From positions 29,896,184-29,960,183 of the forward strand of contig CAIIXF020000012.1 in NCBI GenBank assembly GCA_903813345.2: DNA of 64,000 nucleotides. Direction: 5' to 3'. This stretch comes from Owenia fusiformis. Taxonomy: Eukaryota > Annelida > Polychaeta > Sabellida > Oweniidae. This document shows, in pieces, positions 1-12,739 of this stretch; positions within the stretch are counted from its first letter, which is position 1, and each line of letters starts with the position of its first letter. The position numbers and the translations under genes are program-made. Below the pieces are notes generated by a model that saw only the letters and a program-made list of their open reading frames with translations, had not been told where the DNA came from and made no database searches.

Positions 1-2961
1 AAGCCATGGCTCATTTGAAAGGTCTCTTTGTGCTTTTTAAGATAAACAAAAAATCAAAATATTGAAAAATATGTGATAAGACCCCTTTTCCTTTGGCCTG
101 GCTCAAATAATGAAATATAAACAATTTACACATTTCCAAAATGCTGTACCTTCACTGATTCCTTCAATATGGATAGTGGTTTGCTATGTTGAAACTTAAA
201 ATAATATCTAAACAAATCCGTTTAGTGTATAAGAACAATAAAAGTAAATATGTTAAATATCAATTATTATTAGACATATGAATATAACCTAAAATAAGAA
301 ATCTTGTTCTCGTATTCCATTTTAAAATTGGTTGAATGATTTTGGCACAGTAGAAATGATGACAGTCATAATTTATAACTTATACCTAAGTAACTAAATA
401 TTATACGTAATATGCCCTGATGCTGTAACATAAATGGTCCTTTATAATCAGGTATGACTGAAATTGGACAAGATCTTATAAGGTTACAGTTTCCATATAA
501 CGTATGTTCCATATTACTACCCCAAATGTCCATACCAGTAGTTATGTTTATGAGTCATAATCCCTCATAGTTTATGATGGCAAATGCCTATCCTTGTCTA
601 AACAATTACATGCCCCCCCCCTCCCACACTAAAACTCCATTTTCTTTATCAATCTTTCTACTTCTGTTAATATTCTCTGTCCGGATTCCCCAATCCTAAA
701 TACTGTCAAGTAAACATCTAAATAGGATAGTTCTAGCTATTGCTGTTGTTTTGAAATGTTGACTTTTCTTGGGGAAAAATTGTTTCAATTCTGACGGAAG
801 TTTCTGGCCAATATCATTCAATTTACCAATATCCAAAAGCAGAGTTTCGAAATGCACTTTTTGCTTGTAATTTCAGTTTTTACTAGAATCAGAATCTTAT
901 TCTACAAAACGGGTGTTCATGGAAGTAGCACTAACTATTACATCATTGATATTAATCGTGTGATTTGATTGGCTAATTCAGTACCATGGGACTAAAAAAA
1001 CCATAGCGTATTTCACAGCTCCCTGAATTATTGGCATGTAAAACATGTATCCCTTATTGTCCAGCGTATTGCCCGCCTAGGGATTTTGACAACTGCACCT
1101 TCAATGATTTTTGCAACATGTATTGCCCGCAGCCCGTAGGTATTGCCCTCCATAGAATGAAATATTTGCTTAATATTTATTACTGTTTCGGGCTAAATAT
1201 CAATTTTGTTATAAACTGAGCAAAACGCCACCTTTAACATGCAGCTAATTCTCCCATCTAACCAACAGAGCCTCTTTTAACATATCAAAACTGATTCAAT
1301 TTATTCAATCAAATCTAAAATGGAAATACCTTTTTACTGCTTCGAACTTCCTTATATTTTATACCATTGGAGTAGGATCTTGTCTCTTTCAATTGATGCT
1401 TTCACCAGAAACATGGATATCACTAATTTTGATTCATATTTAAAATGGTATGCATGAATAGACCTGTGTATTTTATACCAAATAGAGACACTTCCCTGGA
1501 AAGTTCTAAATATCTCTATGTAAACAGCCTAGTTTCCCACATCACTTGTTGACTTTGCTCCCATATTTCCTGCGAAGCTGTGGAACAGTTCTCTTGTTCT
1601 TCACAATATTCTATTTTACTGTAAATCAATGAATAGGGCCAATTCATATCACTGGGTTCCCTAGGTCATTTAAATGCCTTGAAATTTTCAATCAGCAATA
1701 AAGAATAATGGGTTAAATTATCAAATAATGAAAAAGTTGCAAATGATGAGATTTGCTATATAGCTTTAAAATCTTGCTGAAGTATAGTTTAACTATAGGT
1801 TAACAGGCTAATTTCTCATTGACATAATTTTAAAGAATCTTAAACATGGACTTATTGTTTCAGTGGTCCTTTTAAAGTTTATGTATACACAATTTGAACA
1901 ACATCCAGTCTCAAACACAATCTGATTATCATCAAGTTTCAAACACAATCTGAACATCATCAAATTCATTGCAAATGCAGGTTTACTTTAATCCAACAGA
2001 ATGAATATGGTAAATCAATAGACTAAGTGAAATATGTCAAGTCAATGTTAAACACTAGCATATAGCCCAACTAGCACAAGTGCTGCCATCTACCTACTAG
2101 TATCAATCCATCTATCCATATACATAGCACCTAATGAGGTCACTACTTCAAGTAAAGCTTTTCCCCTGTCTATGGTAAAAAATAAATGAAACAGAAAAGT
2201 TAGATGTCACCATTGGTGATGCCCACCTTCTATGGTATAGGGATAAAAGGAAGGTTCATGATAACACTTACATAAAAGTATCGTATAATGATAATGAACA
2301 TATTACAATGTTACACAATGTTAGTAGATGATAATTAAATGTCAATTGTTGTTAGTGTAATATGTATTTTTTGCTTAATGCTGCAACAAGTACGCAAGTA
2401 CCAAAAAGTGTCACGCCCACTTTTCCCTAAAAGTAGTTGTGTGTGACTATATTTGATAAATATTATTGATTTATTGGAGGATTATATCAACTTTCTAGTG
2501 CTTTAGTGTGAATATATACATATTTTTACAACTTTTGACTAAGTGGAAGCCACAAATTCCGAACAAATTTGCAAATATTTCACTTTGAGAGCGAAGGGAC
2601 ATATTTGGGAGGAGGTCAAATTGAGAAGATATTGAGATATAAATACTGTTTCCATGCTAACCATATAAGTTAGAGATTGGGAATTTCTTGCACTGACTAA
2701 CCATAGTATGCCCTGCCTACTAAAAAACTATGAATGTATAACATGCATTAGTATTCTTTTTATTAGGTGGTATTAAAGTACCCCCAAGGTTTTCTTGGGG
2801 TGGGGGTATAAATTGGCCTGAGGGCCGTCTGCAACCCCTACATGAAGTCCAACTACCCAGAAAGTACCAAGCATAATCATACAGACTGTTTGAAATATGT
2901 TGGAATGTCTGACCTTCCATGAAAAGCAGAAGTTACAATTATCAGAGTAGTCCACAGTCTA
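1..2961. mobile_element. Right-hand part of a large TAG-ended DNA element (copy 1)
   Basis: From about base 104 to 2961 this is a near-identical direct copy of 29013-31877, the right part of the complete element at 27188-31877. The right end reads ...CCACAGTCTA at 2961 and is followed by TAT, the same terminus and flank as the complete copy. The left end lies outside the window, and bases 1-103 do not match the second copy directly. The last 750 bp correspond to the inverted-repeat arm. No transposase-like ORF is visible. The element lies about 390 bp beyond the 3' end of FReD gene A. Confidence 0.6.
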
Positions 2962-3127
2962 TATGTATGTGTATATATATGTATGTTGAGCAGCGTGTGT
3001 GCGTATGTGGGAATATATAAGCGCAAATGCCAAAGGGTAAAAAAATAGGGTAGGGTGCTTCCACCGGTGTGTCTGAGCGTTAAAATCAGCTGCCTCTAGT
3101 CAGATCGACCGACAAAACAACCTTTTA

Positions 3128-3225
3128 GGGTTGTCGAGTTGGCCGAGAGGGCTTGAGCGCCAGCACGGTCAGGCTAGGCGATTGGGTGCCATTACCACGA
3201 GTTCGAGACATAAGTGCTCCTTGTG
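3128..3225 (+). repeat. tRNA-derived SINE-like head (copy 1)
   Basis: The sequence has an A-box-like TTGGCCGAGAGGG and a B-box-like GAGTTCGAGAC at tRNA-like spacing, most like a leucine or serine tRNA. No clean cloverleaf or acceptor stem can be folded, so it is a degenerate tRNA-derived repeat and not a tRNA gene. The second copy is at 32042-32140. Copy 1 has lost about 8 bp before the B box, between two short ACGAG repeats. Gene B has no such copy in its 3' flank. Confidence 0.45.
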
Positions 3226-3293
3226 TTTATTCATTTACAATGCATGGATTTTCTATTTTACAAAACTATTTCAAAATTAGCTATGTTAATTCA

Positions 3294-3299
3294 TTTATT
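3294..3299 (-). terminator. Candidate poly(A) signal of FReD gene A
   Basis: AATAAA on the minus strand lies 50 bp beyond the gene A stop codon. An AATAAA lies 50-73 bp past the stop in all five paralogues, which supports use. Confidence 0.5.
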
Positions 3300-3348
3300 C
3301 TCTCGAATGTCAAGAAACATATCACAATTGACCAGATGTTTTCAAAAT

Positions 3349-4782
3349 TTAGATAATACGATAGATCTTCATTGATGCCTCTTTAAATGAGTAATAATTG
3401 TTGTCTGGAGTACCAATAACAGAGCCCCAATCTTTCCACGTAACACATGAAGCATACCGAGGACAAACTGGTCCTTTTTGGTAGATGCCAAATAGAGCCA
3501 CGACACTACAGTTGGTATACCACCATGCACCTTTGCGATGTATAGCACAATTTACAGTTTCGTGTGAGTCATTGTCATTGTCATGTGTAGAGAACTGTTG
3601 GCCATTATGCGGTGTGAGGCTGTCCCCCATAGTCCCAGTAAAACCTCCAATGGTCAGACGATATTTGTCAGATCTGTCAATTTGAAAGATCGAATACTCG
3701 GCAAACTTTGCTTCACTTGATGGACCTGGCCACATTGCGAGGTCAATCCGAACTTTATAGTTCCCCTGTGTCAATACACTTGCGAGGTTATCAAGTCCGA
3801 TAAAATGTTCCCTTGCTGTATACCCAAAGCCATGCTGATATTCAGTCCATGAACGATAGAAGTCTTCCGTGCCGTCAAATCGTTTGAATATATACATCCA
3901 TCCCTGGTCGCAATAGGCACTGAATATTCGGCCCTCTTTTGTTTTTATGTTTCTTACACCAGTGAATGATGGATCAGAATTACAGTCTTCAACATATCTA
4001 TCTGCAATTAAAACGACATTTACATCATTTACACATTGTTTCACTTATTACAGTAATGATGAAGAATGTCATGTCATGTCATAAATTGAATTAATAAATA
4101 AAATGAATTAATGTTGAGCATTTTGAAGGGCGGTATTTCGCATCAGTTGGTGTATTTGAAGACAGACCGGAAATATTATAACCCCTTCTGACGCGTGCGT
4201 ATAAACATCATGGTAATTTTTGCTCTAGAACTTTATTATATCCAAATCAGAGGTGAAATAGGACATGGTGACCAACCTATGCAACGATTACCATCTGATT
4301 TGGGAATTACTTTTCCAATTTTGATGGGATCTTCGTGTACTGTGGTATTTAAAGTTCAGTTATACACTTTGCATAATTAGAGCATTAATTAGAGCGATCA
4401 CATTTTCTGTCTTGATTAATTCTATTTGTGTCTTCCAAAGTTCAAAACAGAAATTCGAAAGAATTGGAAATTGGTTGCAAATATTATTATAATATTATGG
4501 ACTTTTCACTTCAGATTGATTTTAAATTCGTTAAAATTTGTTCCTCTATATTCATTCAGCAATCAGTTTTAAGGGACAATATAAAAAACAATTGAATGGA
4601 ATGCAGAAAAGAATTTAAACAAAAGTCTACTCACCACTATGAATATGTCCATTGTTTGTACATTCATCCAAACTATCTTCAATTGTTTCCTTTATTTCAT
4701 TCTTCACCTCTGCAAGGCAAATGTCCACCTCACTATGTGCTCTAACAGCAAAAGCAAGAGAAATCAGAATTGTGAACTTCAT
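3349..4782 (-). CDS. Secreted fibrinogen-related-domain protein A (two exons)
   Basis: Exon 1 is 4635-4782 and exon 2 is 3349-4001 (801 coding bp, 266 aa). The exon 1 donor is GTGAGT at 4634-4629, the acceptor is TTTTAATTGCAG ending at 4002, and the intron is phase 1. The start MKFTILIS opens a signal peptide (residues 1 to about 17); an earlier in-frame Met lies upstream of the TATA-like box and adds only basic sequence. Residues 24-40 are an acidic amphipathic stalk between Cys22 and Cys41. The FReD runs from Cys56 to the C-terminus: YCDQGW (79-84), RFDGTEDFYRSW, DNDND Ca2+ site (190-194), NCA, GAWWY (207-211), Cys214. The usual GGGW is shortened, and a Cys229/Cys235 pair encloses RYAS. By family it should be a Ca2+-dependent secreted recognition lectin; the ligand is unknown. 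Intron and promoter match genes B and C. Confidence 0.88.
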
Positions 4783-4840
4783 TTTCAGAATTGTTCGATC
4801 AGTATAAACCCGTGAACGTTGAATTCTGGCTTTGACTGTT

Positions 4841-4848
4841 ATTTTATG
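4841..4848 (-). promoter_or_regulatory. TATA-like box of gene A
   Basis: CATAAAAT lies about 60 bp upstream of the chosen ATG. The aligned position is TATAAAAT in gene B and CATAAAAT in gene C, with near-identical flanks. This favours a short 5' UTR and the internal ATG over the upstream one. Confidence 0.4.
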
Positions 4849-4912
4849 CATCTTTAATCCAAGGCTATACAATTTCATTTTACAAATTGGAAAATACCTG
4901 GATTATGATGTA

Positions 4913-5752
4913 CACTCCCCTCCATAAGATTGGCAACCTTAGCTCCCCCATTGAACTACGCGTTTAAGCCTCTTTACCTTTGAATTTTTATCTTCTTAAC
5001 CTGCGATGAAAATACTTGATGGAAACGTAATTTGACTTTATTTCCAATACCTCCAAACTTTCTCAATTTTTCCTCAATTACAATAAGTCGGAAATCGATG
5101 ATTTTGATGAATTTTTTAAAATCGACATTCCCATGTTAACCAATTGGAAATGGTAGGTTTGCCGCAAGTCATATGACAGAATATCCATCCATCCGAGTCT
5201 TTGCAAAAAATACGAATTAGGCAGGCAATTGAATTTGCTAACTTTATTTAACAAAAAATTGATATGTTTCTTCAGGTTCAACAAAGTTACAGGACTTTAA
5301 AGTAAAAGTTGTTTTTCAAAAAACCTCTTCCATTGAAATAACACAGGAGGCGAAAAATGGTTTTCAAAAATGACTTTGAAGCGCCGTAACTTAAGTATTC
5401 ATATATAAACTAAACACTTGGTGTACAAAAAAGTTAGCCAATTAATTTTCGATATAAAAATATTTTTGCTGAATCTTTTATTGAAAAATTATACTGATTT
5501 CTGATTTGCCCCGAACCCTCCATTTCCCATTGGATTACATGGGAATGACGATTTTCAAAAATTCATCAAATTTATCATCAATTTTCGCCCTATTGTAAAT
5601 GAGGAAAGAAATTGAGAAAATTTGGAGGTATTCGAAATAAAGTTAATAAATTATTTCATCGCCGGTTAAGTAAATTAAAATTCAAACGTAAAGAGGCTTT
5701 AACACGTAGTTCAATGGGGGAGCTAATGTTGCCAAACTTATGGAGGGGAGTG
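4913..5752. mobile_element. Palindromic MITE upstream of gene A, TA target
   Basis: The inverted ends begin CACTCCCCTCCATAAG and are flanked by TA at 4911-4912 and 5753-5754. The arms extend inward for most of the element: the minus-strand GAACTACG block and the fragment with GGAGGTATTCGAAATAAAG recur inverted. Gene B keeps the empty site at 15732-15733, with one TA between the same flanks. A TA target and no coding capacity suggest a Tc1/mariner-dependent MITE. A copy lies at the matching position upstream of gene C. Confidence 0.75.
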
Positions 5753-5754
5753 TA

Positions 5755-6200
5755 AGATATAATAATTTGTCATGCGTGGAACATTTCTCAAAATGATCTA
5801 ATTGAAAATCTAGAATTATATAAACAAAGCATAAACTATGATTTAATGATTGGCGATCCGTGAAATATTACTCAAGAAGCAGTGAACCGAATTGAAAACG
5901 ATGGATTATGTTTTATTACTTGGCTGAACAAAATGCATAAACGTTTTGGAATTTTGTTGGAATATTCTTTATAAACATGTCGTAGAGAAAACCTATCACA
6001 ACCTTGGAACTAAGTAATTTTCCGATTGAGCTCCACAGAACGCCATAGACATGATAGATATAATATTCACACATAGCTAGTAAATCCGAACACAGTATTT
6101 CTTATAATTGCAGTGCATTATATCACCAATCTACGCATCCGAGGTCATTCCTTATGTGGTTGTAAAGGTGACAACTTGACTACAGAGCTTTGCCAATCTG
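5755..6200. repeat. Upstream flank shared by genes A and C
   Basis: This non-coding stretch matches 25005-25460 upstream of gene C at high identity and continues the block that starts inside the FReD exons. It marks the extent of the A/C duplication. No ORF of interest is seen. Confidence 0.6.
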
Positions 6201-6353
6201 AACCCGACTGACTGACTTACTAAATGAGTGGTATCGATATGGAGAACTTCTTGAACACAAAAAAGTATATACACATTTGAAAAATATGTATATACTTTCA
6301 TCTATATTGTTTTAGAAAACACATCAAACATTTGTTTTGTTCTTGGTATCATG

Positions 6354-7130
6354 TTTCCAGAGTGAAATGAAACATCTTTCCGAACCTCATTGGAACAAAA
6401 CACAACATGTTTAGGTCTCTCAATATTGTAATTGTACAAAGGAAATTTTGGTTGATTTAAAAAAAAGTATCTTCCTAATGAAATAAAAGGTTTATCTTGA
6501 TTTTTATCTATTTTGGGGGGATTTTGTTTTAATTTTTTGAACACTTTTTTAAGATCAACCAAAAATTCCTTTGTATAACTATAATATTGAGAGGTCTAAA
6601 AACATGTTTTATCACATGCTCTGTAAAATTCCAGTAATCTGATTGGTTGATTACCGTGTGAGTTTTCCCGTCTCACACGTTACTAGAGGCAACCAGTGAT
6701 GATCAATAGCAACGATGTGACGTCACTGATTATATCACTCCTAGCTAAGGAAAACAATATGACGTCATACTATTTCACAAACAAGTACGAATACAACGGT
6801 ATGACGTCATATTGTTTCAAAGCGAAATCAAAAATTATAATAGTTACCAGAAGTACTGAACACAATCATAACTGACCAAATCAAAATGCTTCAAAATTCC
6901 TAGACATGTGATAAAATCGTCATCACACGTTTCAGCTTATGTGATACAGGAAATATTCCACTCGGGTAACAATGTATCACCACTCAAGCTTCGCTTTCGT
7001 GGATGATACAGTATTACCTTTCGTGGAATATTTCCTGTATCACATGCTGAAACGTGTGATAACTGATAGTATATGCTATTTTATTCCAACGAGGTTCGGA
7101 AAGACATTTTATTTCATTCTCACGAATTTG
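6354..7130. mobile_element. Nested palindromic repeats
   Basis: An outer palindrome has arms at about 6354-6460, 6545-6605 and 7085-7130: the TTTCCGAACCTC block recurs as GAGGTTCGGAAAG. Its right arm is interrupted by 6606-7075. Within the interruption is a second palindrome at about 6923-7063, with arms of roughly 45 bp containing GGAAATATTCCAC and its complement. The arrangement indicates a MITE inserted into a MITE. No TSD could be fixed. Confidence 0.5.
6718..6809. promoter_or_regulatory. Three TGACGTCA (CRE-type) palindromes
   Basis: Perfect TGACGTCA octamers stand at 6718-6725, 6760-6767 and 6802-6809. This is the classical binding site of CREB/ATF bZIP factors. They lie inside nested repeat DNA between genes A and B, about 1.9 kb upstream of A and 1.6 kb beyond the 3' end of B. 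Use as an enhancer is conjecture; they may simply be repeat sequence. Confidence 0.3.
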
Positions 7131-8400
7131 TAGAAAGGAGTAAAAACAATTGCACTAAAAAAACAAAAGATGTTATAAAAAACAGTTATATAAAATATTT
7201 CTGAATAAATTTCGCATTAAATTGTTGTCAATCAGTCAACATTACATAAAATACCCTGTTTTTTACAGAATGTTTTCAATGATTGGTCTAAGAGAAAAAC
7301 ATTGTTGAATTCAGTTCCTAATATAGCTCCCACTCCTTTCAATTGGGCTTCAAATAAATCATCATCATTGTGAATAACAAATACATACATTCTGAGTTCA
7401 CATTATTTAACAAATCATGCTACACTGAAATATCAGCAATTTATCCAGGCATGTATATATAAAAATGTGCATTTAGACCTTTATATACTTCCTATTGGAC
7501 GCTCCATGTTATCCAATGGAGAAGCATTCTCGCCGTTTCTTCAAACTGCAAAGGATTGAGAATTAGATTTTTCACTTACGTACGTAGTGCAATCAAATCA
7601 TTCGGAAAATATAGACATTCTTACAATTCGAGCATGCAAAAAGAAGTTTGATATGCCTTTTCTGACGTGCGTGATACTAGTTGACGCTGCGTATTAAATA
7701 GTTCACAAAAAAAATTTACGGCGTAAAAATAGTTTGTTTAAAAATACAGTTTTCATCGCAGATGTGTTATTTACCATTTACGATCATTCTTGACTCCTCT
7801 TAATTTAAGCATTCGTGATATAAGCTATACATGTACAGTCCTCACTTAAAGGGTAACGATTCGAAGATGACCGAAGATAACTGATCCCAACCTCTAACTC
7901 TAATCCCTTACTATGAAGCATCAGAATTTTGTTCGGCCATCTTTGGTTATGATAGATCCATACCCCTTTTATTAAACACCAGAATAATGTTTTTTGGAAT
8001 TAATATAGACTTGCTATATAATTACAGTGTATGATGTTTTTCCCCTCTGTTGAGAATTGCAAAGTGATTTTCAACCAATCACATATTCTGCCCAACCGTC
8101 CCAATTTTGATAAATATGCTGGCAATCGCAGGGAAGACAATTTTAGAAAAATACAAGACAGAAATACAATCATCCTCATTGTTTGTTTATTAAAGAGTAC
8201 AACGAGTTGAGAAATGTTAACATAAGAGCGATATTCATAATTTGAGGTGGTGTAGGCTGTGCTACTGTTTTATCATTAAACTATGTTATTTTTTAATGTC
8301 CAGATTTAGCTCATCAGCGCCTACTAATACAGATGAAGATTTGTCGCAATGTATATGTTACAATGCATAGACTTCCCATTTTACAAAACTATTTCAAAAT
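7131..8400. repeat. Intergenic DNA; 7790-8390 duplicated at 26530-27185
   Basis: I see no gene here. About 7790-8390 matches 26530-27185 downstream of the C block. The match shows the same flank was part of the ancestral FReD unit and continues to the 3' end of the next gene (here gene B). The stretch 7131-7790 holds nothing I recognise. Confidence 0.5.
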
Positions 8401-8412
8401 TAACTATGTTAA

Positions 8413-8418
8413 TTTATT
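8413..8418 (-). terminator. Candidate poly(A) signal of gene B
   Basis: AATAAA on the minus strand, 54 bp past the gene B stop codon, at the position aligned with the gene A and D signals. Confidence 0.45.
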
Positions 8419-9907
8419 ATGTTCTCGAACTGTCAAGAAACATATCACAATGGACAAGATTTTATCAAAATTTAGATAGTACGATATATCTTCATAGATG
8501 CCTCTTTGAATGAATAATGATTGTTGTTTGGAGTACCAATAACAGAGCCCCAAACACTCCACGTTACACATGAACCATACTGAGGGCAAACTCGTCCTTT
8601 TGGGTAGATGCCAAATAGAGTCACGCCACAACTGGTATACCACCATGGACCTTTGCGAGATATAGCACAAATTTCAGTTTTATGCGAGTCATTATCAGAG
8701 TCATGGGTAGTGAACCGTCTACCATTATACCATTTCATGCTGTCGTTCATAGAACCACGAAAACCGCCAATGGTCAGACGATATTTTAGTGCTACGGCCA
8801 AGGCGATTTGTGTCCAAAAACACCTAGATTCAATTTGACTTTAGATTCTTGAAGGGGACCCCAAGGCAAGTAAAAAAAAGTTTGTGAACCCTTGCAAAGC
8901 AGGCTCAAAAGTGCTGAGTCAGCAAATTTTATCATTTTCGAGTCGGAGTTTGACCATATGCTTGAAACTATTTAATATCTCATTTCAGGATGTTGCAATT
9001 GTAATGAAACATTGTAAGTATATCAATAAGGCATGTATGAAGAATTCCTGAAAGTTTGGGTCTTATCCAACAGAATCTGGTAGAGATATGGGATAATTTG
9101 TCCCTAAAAGTGCATAATTTCTTCTCAAAATTTCTTAATCAGTCGATAGTTAATCAGTCATTTAAAAAACAGTAAGAGCCTATGGTGTATAAAACCTGAT
9201 TAAAAACTTCACTGATGATGCTAGCAAATATTGCTTGCATAAGTTTCAATAAAAAGTGCATGCATCTATTTTTCTGATTTTTCTCTTAACCTTTCCCTAA
9301 AAATTCAAGAAAGGGGGCGTGGCACCTTACACTTCAGTTGTTGAACTTTTTGCTAGGGTCAAATAGAAAATATGGATCATTATAGCAAAAAGTGTTATTC
9401 TAAATAAATCTTAACACAATATGTGACATCATAATATGCTAAACATATTCATTATCTATCATTTTATATTTTTACAGCTTATCATTGCCATAAACCATAA
9501 AACCATTAAGGGCATGTGTGGTCAGCAATTGGAAATACATGTATGTGTACTAATAACATTTTTCAAAACTGTATTTCGGGTGCCATTCTTTCCAAATGTT
9601 GTTCATGTAGTTATAGTTTATGTTTATGAATGATAGCACTTCCCATCATAGGTTTGGCAACTCAAACCCCTTTGAATCACTTATTAAAGTCTGTTTATTT
9701 TTGGCATATGAAATCGAAGTATCTGAAATATGGTAATAAGGAACATCATCAAGTTTTAAACATTGACAGACTTTGATATCCTATCATTTAATAACTTCCA
9801 GTTGCCAAATTTATGGAGGGGGTGTACATGCTTTATAGTATAGGGTCCATGTAAACATGTAAACTGCAACGGGACTCCTATTGTTGCTGCAAATAATTAG
9901 CTATATA

Positions 9908-10865
9908 CAGAGTGTCTCAAAAAAATGTTACACTCACAAAAAGTTCAATATCTTTCATAATTTTGACTTTTCCCTAAAATATACTTTGGATACCAAGAGA
10001 CAAATCTTTCTCGAATAATTTGACACCATCAAATTCAAAATCTGTCATTGATTGGCTCCACATGACAGCTTTTAGTGTCCCATGGTAAAATCTGACTTGC
10101 GCCAACTTCTAAGTGATTGGATTGACCAAATGACAAAAGAAGAACAGTTTCCTTAATATTTAACTTTCTTCTGAGTATAAGCTTGACCTTAAACTGAGTC
10201 ATTATGTAATTTTCCTATTTGTATTACATATGATCATTGGGTATATAAGACATAAACATGTGGTCCCCTCAACATGTTCTCCAAATTAAACTTGAGGTAC
10301 CCTTGCCCATGCGCACATGAATTGTAATATCACTCTGATTCTATCAATTATGCAGAAGTTCATTTAGGTCAGTTTGTAATGCTGTAAACTGCTTTCAGAG
10401 GCCCTTAAAAAACTCAAAGGTGTAAAGTGGGATGACCCTGGGAGCCAATACATTGGGTAATTCAATGCTATCTTCTAATTTCCAAAGAGTTCTACCAAAC
10501 AATCTGCCACAGGCCTTTGCACCATCCTGTTTCCATCATAACACAATTGAAATCTTGTATTTCTATCCAGGAAAGAAACAACTGGATCATTGATCATATC
10601 AAGATATCACTGTCCACAGCATTCACACCAAAAAAGAATTGATCACCACATGTCCAGCCACTGAGAGGTTGGCGCAAATCAGATTTCACATGCGTCTATA
10701 AAATCTGTCCTGTGCAGCCAATCTTGGACAGATTTTGAATCTGATGGTGTGAATTTATTTGAGAAAGACTGGTCTTATGGTATCTAAGTATATTTTAGGG
10801 GAAAAGTCAAAATCATGAAAGATATTGAACTTTTTGTAAGTGTAACATTTTTTTGAGACACACTG
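9908..10865. mobile_element. Tc1/mariner-type relic nested in the gene B insertion
   Basis: Inverted ends (CAGAGTGTCTCAAAAAAATG and the near complement ending TTGAGACACACTG) are flanked by TA at 9906-9907 and 10866-10867. The arms extend to about 130 bp with the TTCAATATCTTTCAT block. The interior of roughly 700 bp has lost any long reading frame. The same family leaves a one-sided fragment ending at 63312. Confidence 0.72.
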
Positions 10866-11689
10866 TAATAACAAATTGTAACACTACAAATGATTAAGAG
10901 CCAGAGTTTCTCAGAGCCTGGTTGCAGTTTGCACACTTTGTATTGTATATATGTCATAAATTGTTTAGTTGTAGTCTGTAGAACATAACAAGATGTGTAT
11001 GTTTTGTTTATATCAAAATAATACATCTTGTCCATAGGCTTAGCCAGGGGGTGCAATGGGATCGCACCCCCCCCCCCATGACCAATAAAAATATAACCAT
11101 GAGATAGAAGAAGAGTTTTAAAATGCTTTTTATTTTAAGCTTCTAGCCCTTTTTTGAAGGAAGTTGAATCAAGATTTGTAAAATTCAAGATAGATCTTAA
11201 TTTTTAGCCTTTTTTATGCCACAGTAGCATCCCCCTGACTGAAAACCGAAAATGTTTTGGCGATCAAACCCCCACTGAACCAAAGCTGGCTTCACCCCTA
11301 TTGTCCCTAAGGAATTGGAGATAATGTTTCACTGCTAGACTAGCACCCGATACTTCACATAGTATCAAGGGAATTGATTGTACTTTGTACATAAAATAAT
11401 TGTATCCCTAGCTGTAGACAGAAGAGTTAAGAAACCCCAGCAAAGTCATCACCTCCATAGTAAGCATTTAATGGAGCTTATTAGCATCTTCGACTTCCAT
11501 GTTATTATACAGTTGGAGCAATTGAAACCTTGAAAATCAAGATGGCTAATTATCAAAATTTCAATCTTAAATGGGTTCTCATTTGCTTCTACCACCTTGA
11601 TTATGCTTTGTACAGATGACTCATTATTCCTGGAGCAGCATGATCGACAGTAAGTGTTACACGGAATAATGGCATACATTCATGGTTGC

Positions 11690-12260
11690 GCAGTATTTGT
11701 GATATGGGTGAATATGCCATACTCACCTGCAGTGTATGGCATATTCTGCTGGTGGGTATGCAATATTCCGCAGTGAATATGCGATACATTGATTTCAGTG
11801 AATACCCCATACTCACCTGCGGAATATGTCATACTCACTTGCGGAAAGTGCCATATACTGCAGTCCAAAACGTGATACAGAAAGCCTTGATTTGATTGGT
11901 TGCGAGAATCGACTCTAAATGAAAAACTACGCTGGATTACCAATATAGTTAGTGCGTCTAGTACTAATGTATCAATCCTGGATTGATTGAGTAAGTTTAT
12001 TGCACAAGATTGGTGACTGATACTTCTGCTAAGTTAATATATTTGATACACAGTGCTGTTGATTCAGTAATCATTATAATAATTTATAATGTTTAACTTG
12101 TTTGTTCAATCTAAGCAATTGACAATTGCGTAATTCCATATCACATTCTCATTTGTTACTGTGTATGCCATATACCGCAGGTGAATCTGTCATACACCGC
12201 AAGTGAATATGCCATATTCATTGCGGAATATGACATATTTTTGTATCGTGATTACCGCAT
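11690..12260. repeat. Two clusters of short imperfect repeats (GAATATGCCATA / TGCGG)
   Basis: Two clusters, about 11700-11870 and 12160-12250, repeat short units built from GTGAATATGCCATA and ACCTGCGG or ACTGCAG-like pieces in both orientations, with spacing near 20-25 bp. They lie in the centre of the 5.65-kb element. The units are too irregular and variable to be a CRISPR array or a simple minisatellite. Confidence 0.4.
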
Positions 12261-12739
12261 AACAGTAAATTCCAGTTTTTGTTCCCTGCTAACTGTTATA
12301 GTACGTAATAAGCTACTGACTGATAATATCTTGGGATCAACCAATCCACACTCAGTTATTAAGCATTACTTACGTTTTGTCACTCCCATTGACTTTTGGG
12401 ATCTGTTTATCCAAGACTCATACGTTTTCATGGAAACCCCTTCATAATAAACCTATTCACCCGAGTTAAAGACATTCAATCCAAGGCCAAGTGACCATGG
12501 AATGGCTTATCCCTGAGGATCCTATGGATTCTGTTGTAACATGTGGTCATGAATTGAATGCAGGAGAAAAAGTTTATTTGAAGATAATATGAATGGCACT
12601 GGCCCGCTCAGTTCGTGTAAAACTAAAATAGCTTTAGCAGACAAGTGAAATCGGTCCAAATAATCACGCTCTTACAAAGTTTTGACAACTTTTCCTTTTT
12701 AACGATTTGATGAATGTAAACAAAGGAAGTTATTTCGCT

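Noticed and set aside
3128-3225. tRNA gene
   Set aside because: A- and B-box-like motifs are present, but no acceptor stem or clean anticodon arm forms. A second copy in the same context points to a SINE-type repeat.
4783-4878. N-terminal extension of gene A from the upstream in-frame Met
   Set aside because: It would put basic sequence before the signal peptide and would include the TATA-like box. Homologous upstream sequence in D/E does not keep the same protein.
11690-12260. CRISPR-like regularly spaced repeats
   Set aside because: Units are imperfect, occur in both orientations, have no constant spacers and lie inside a eukaryotic transposon.
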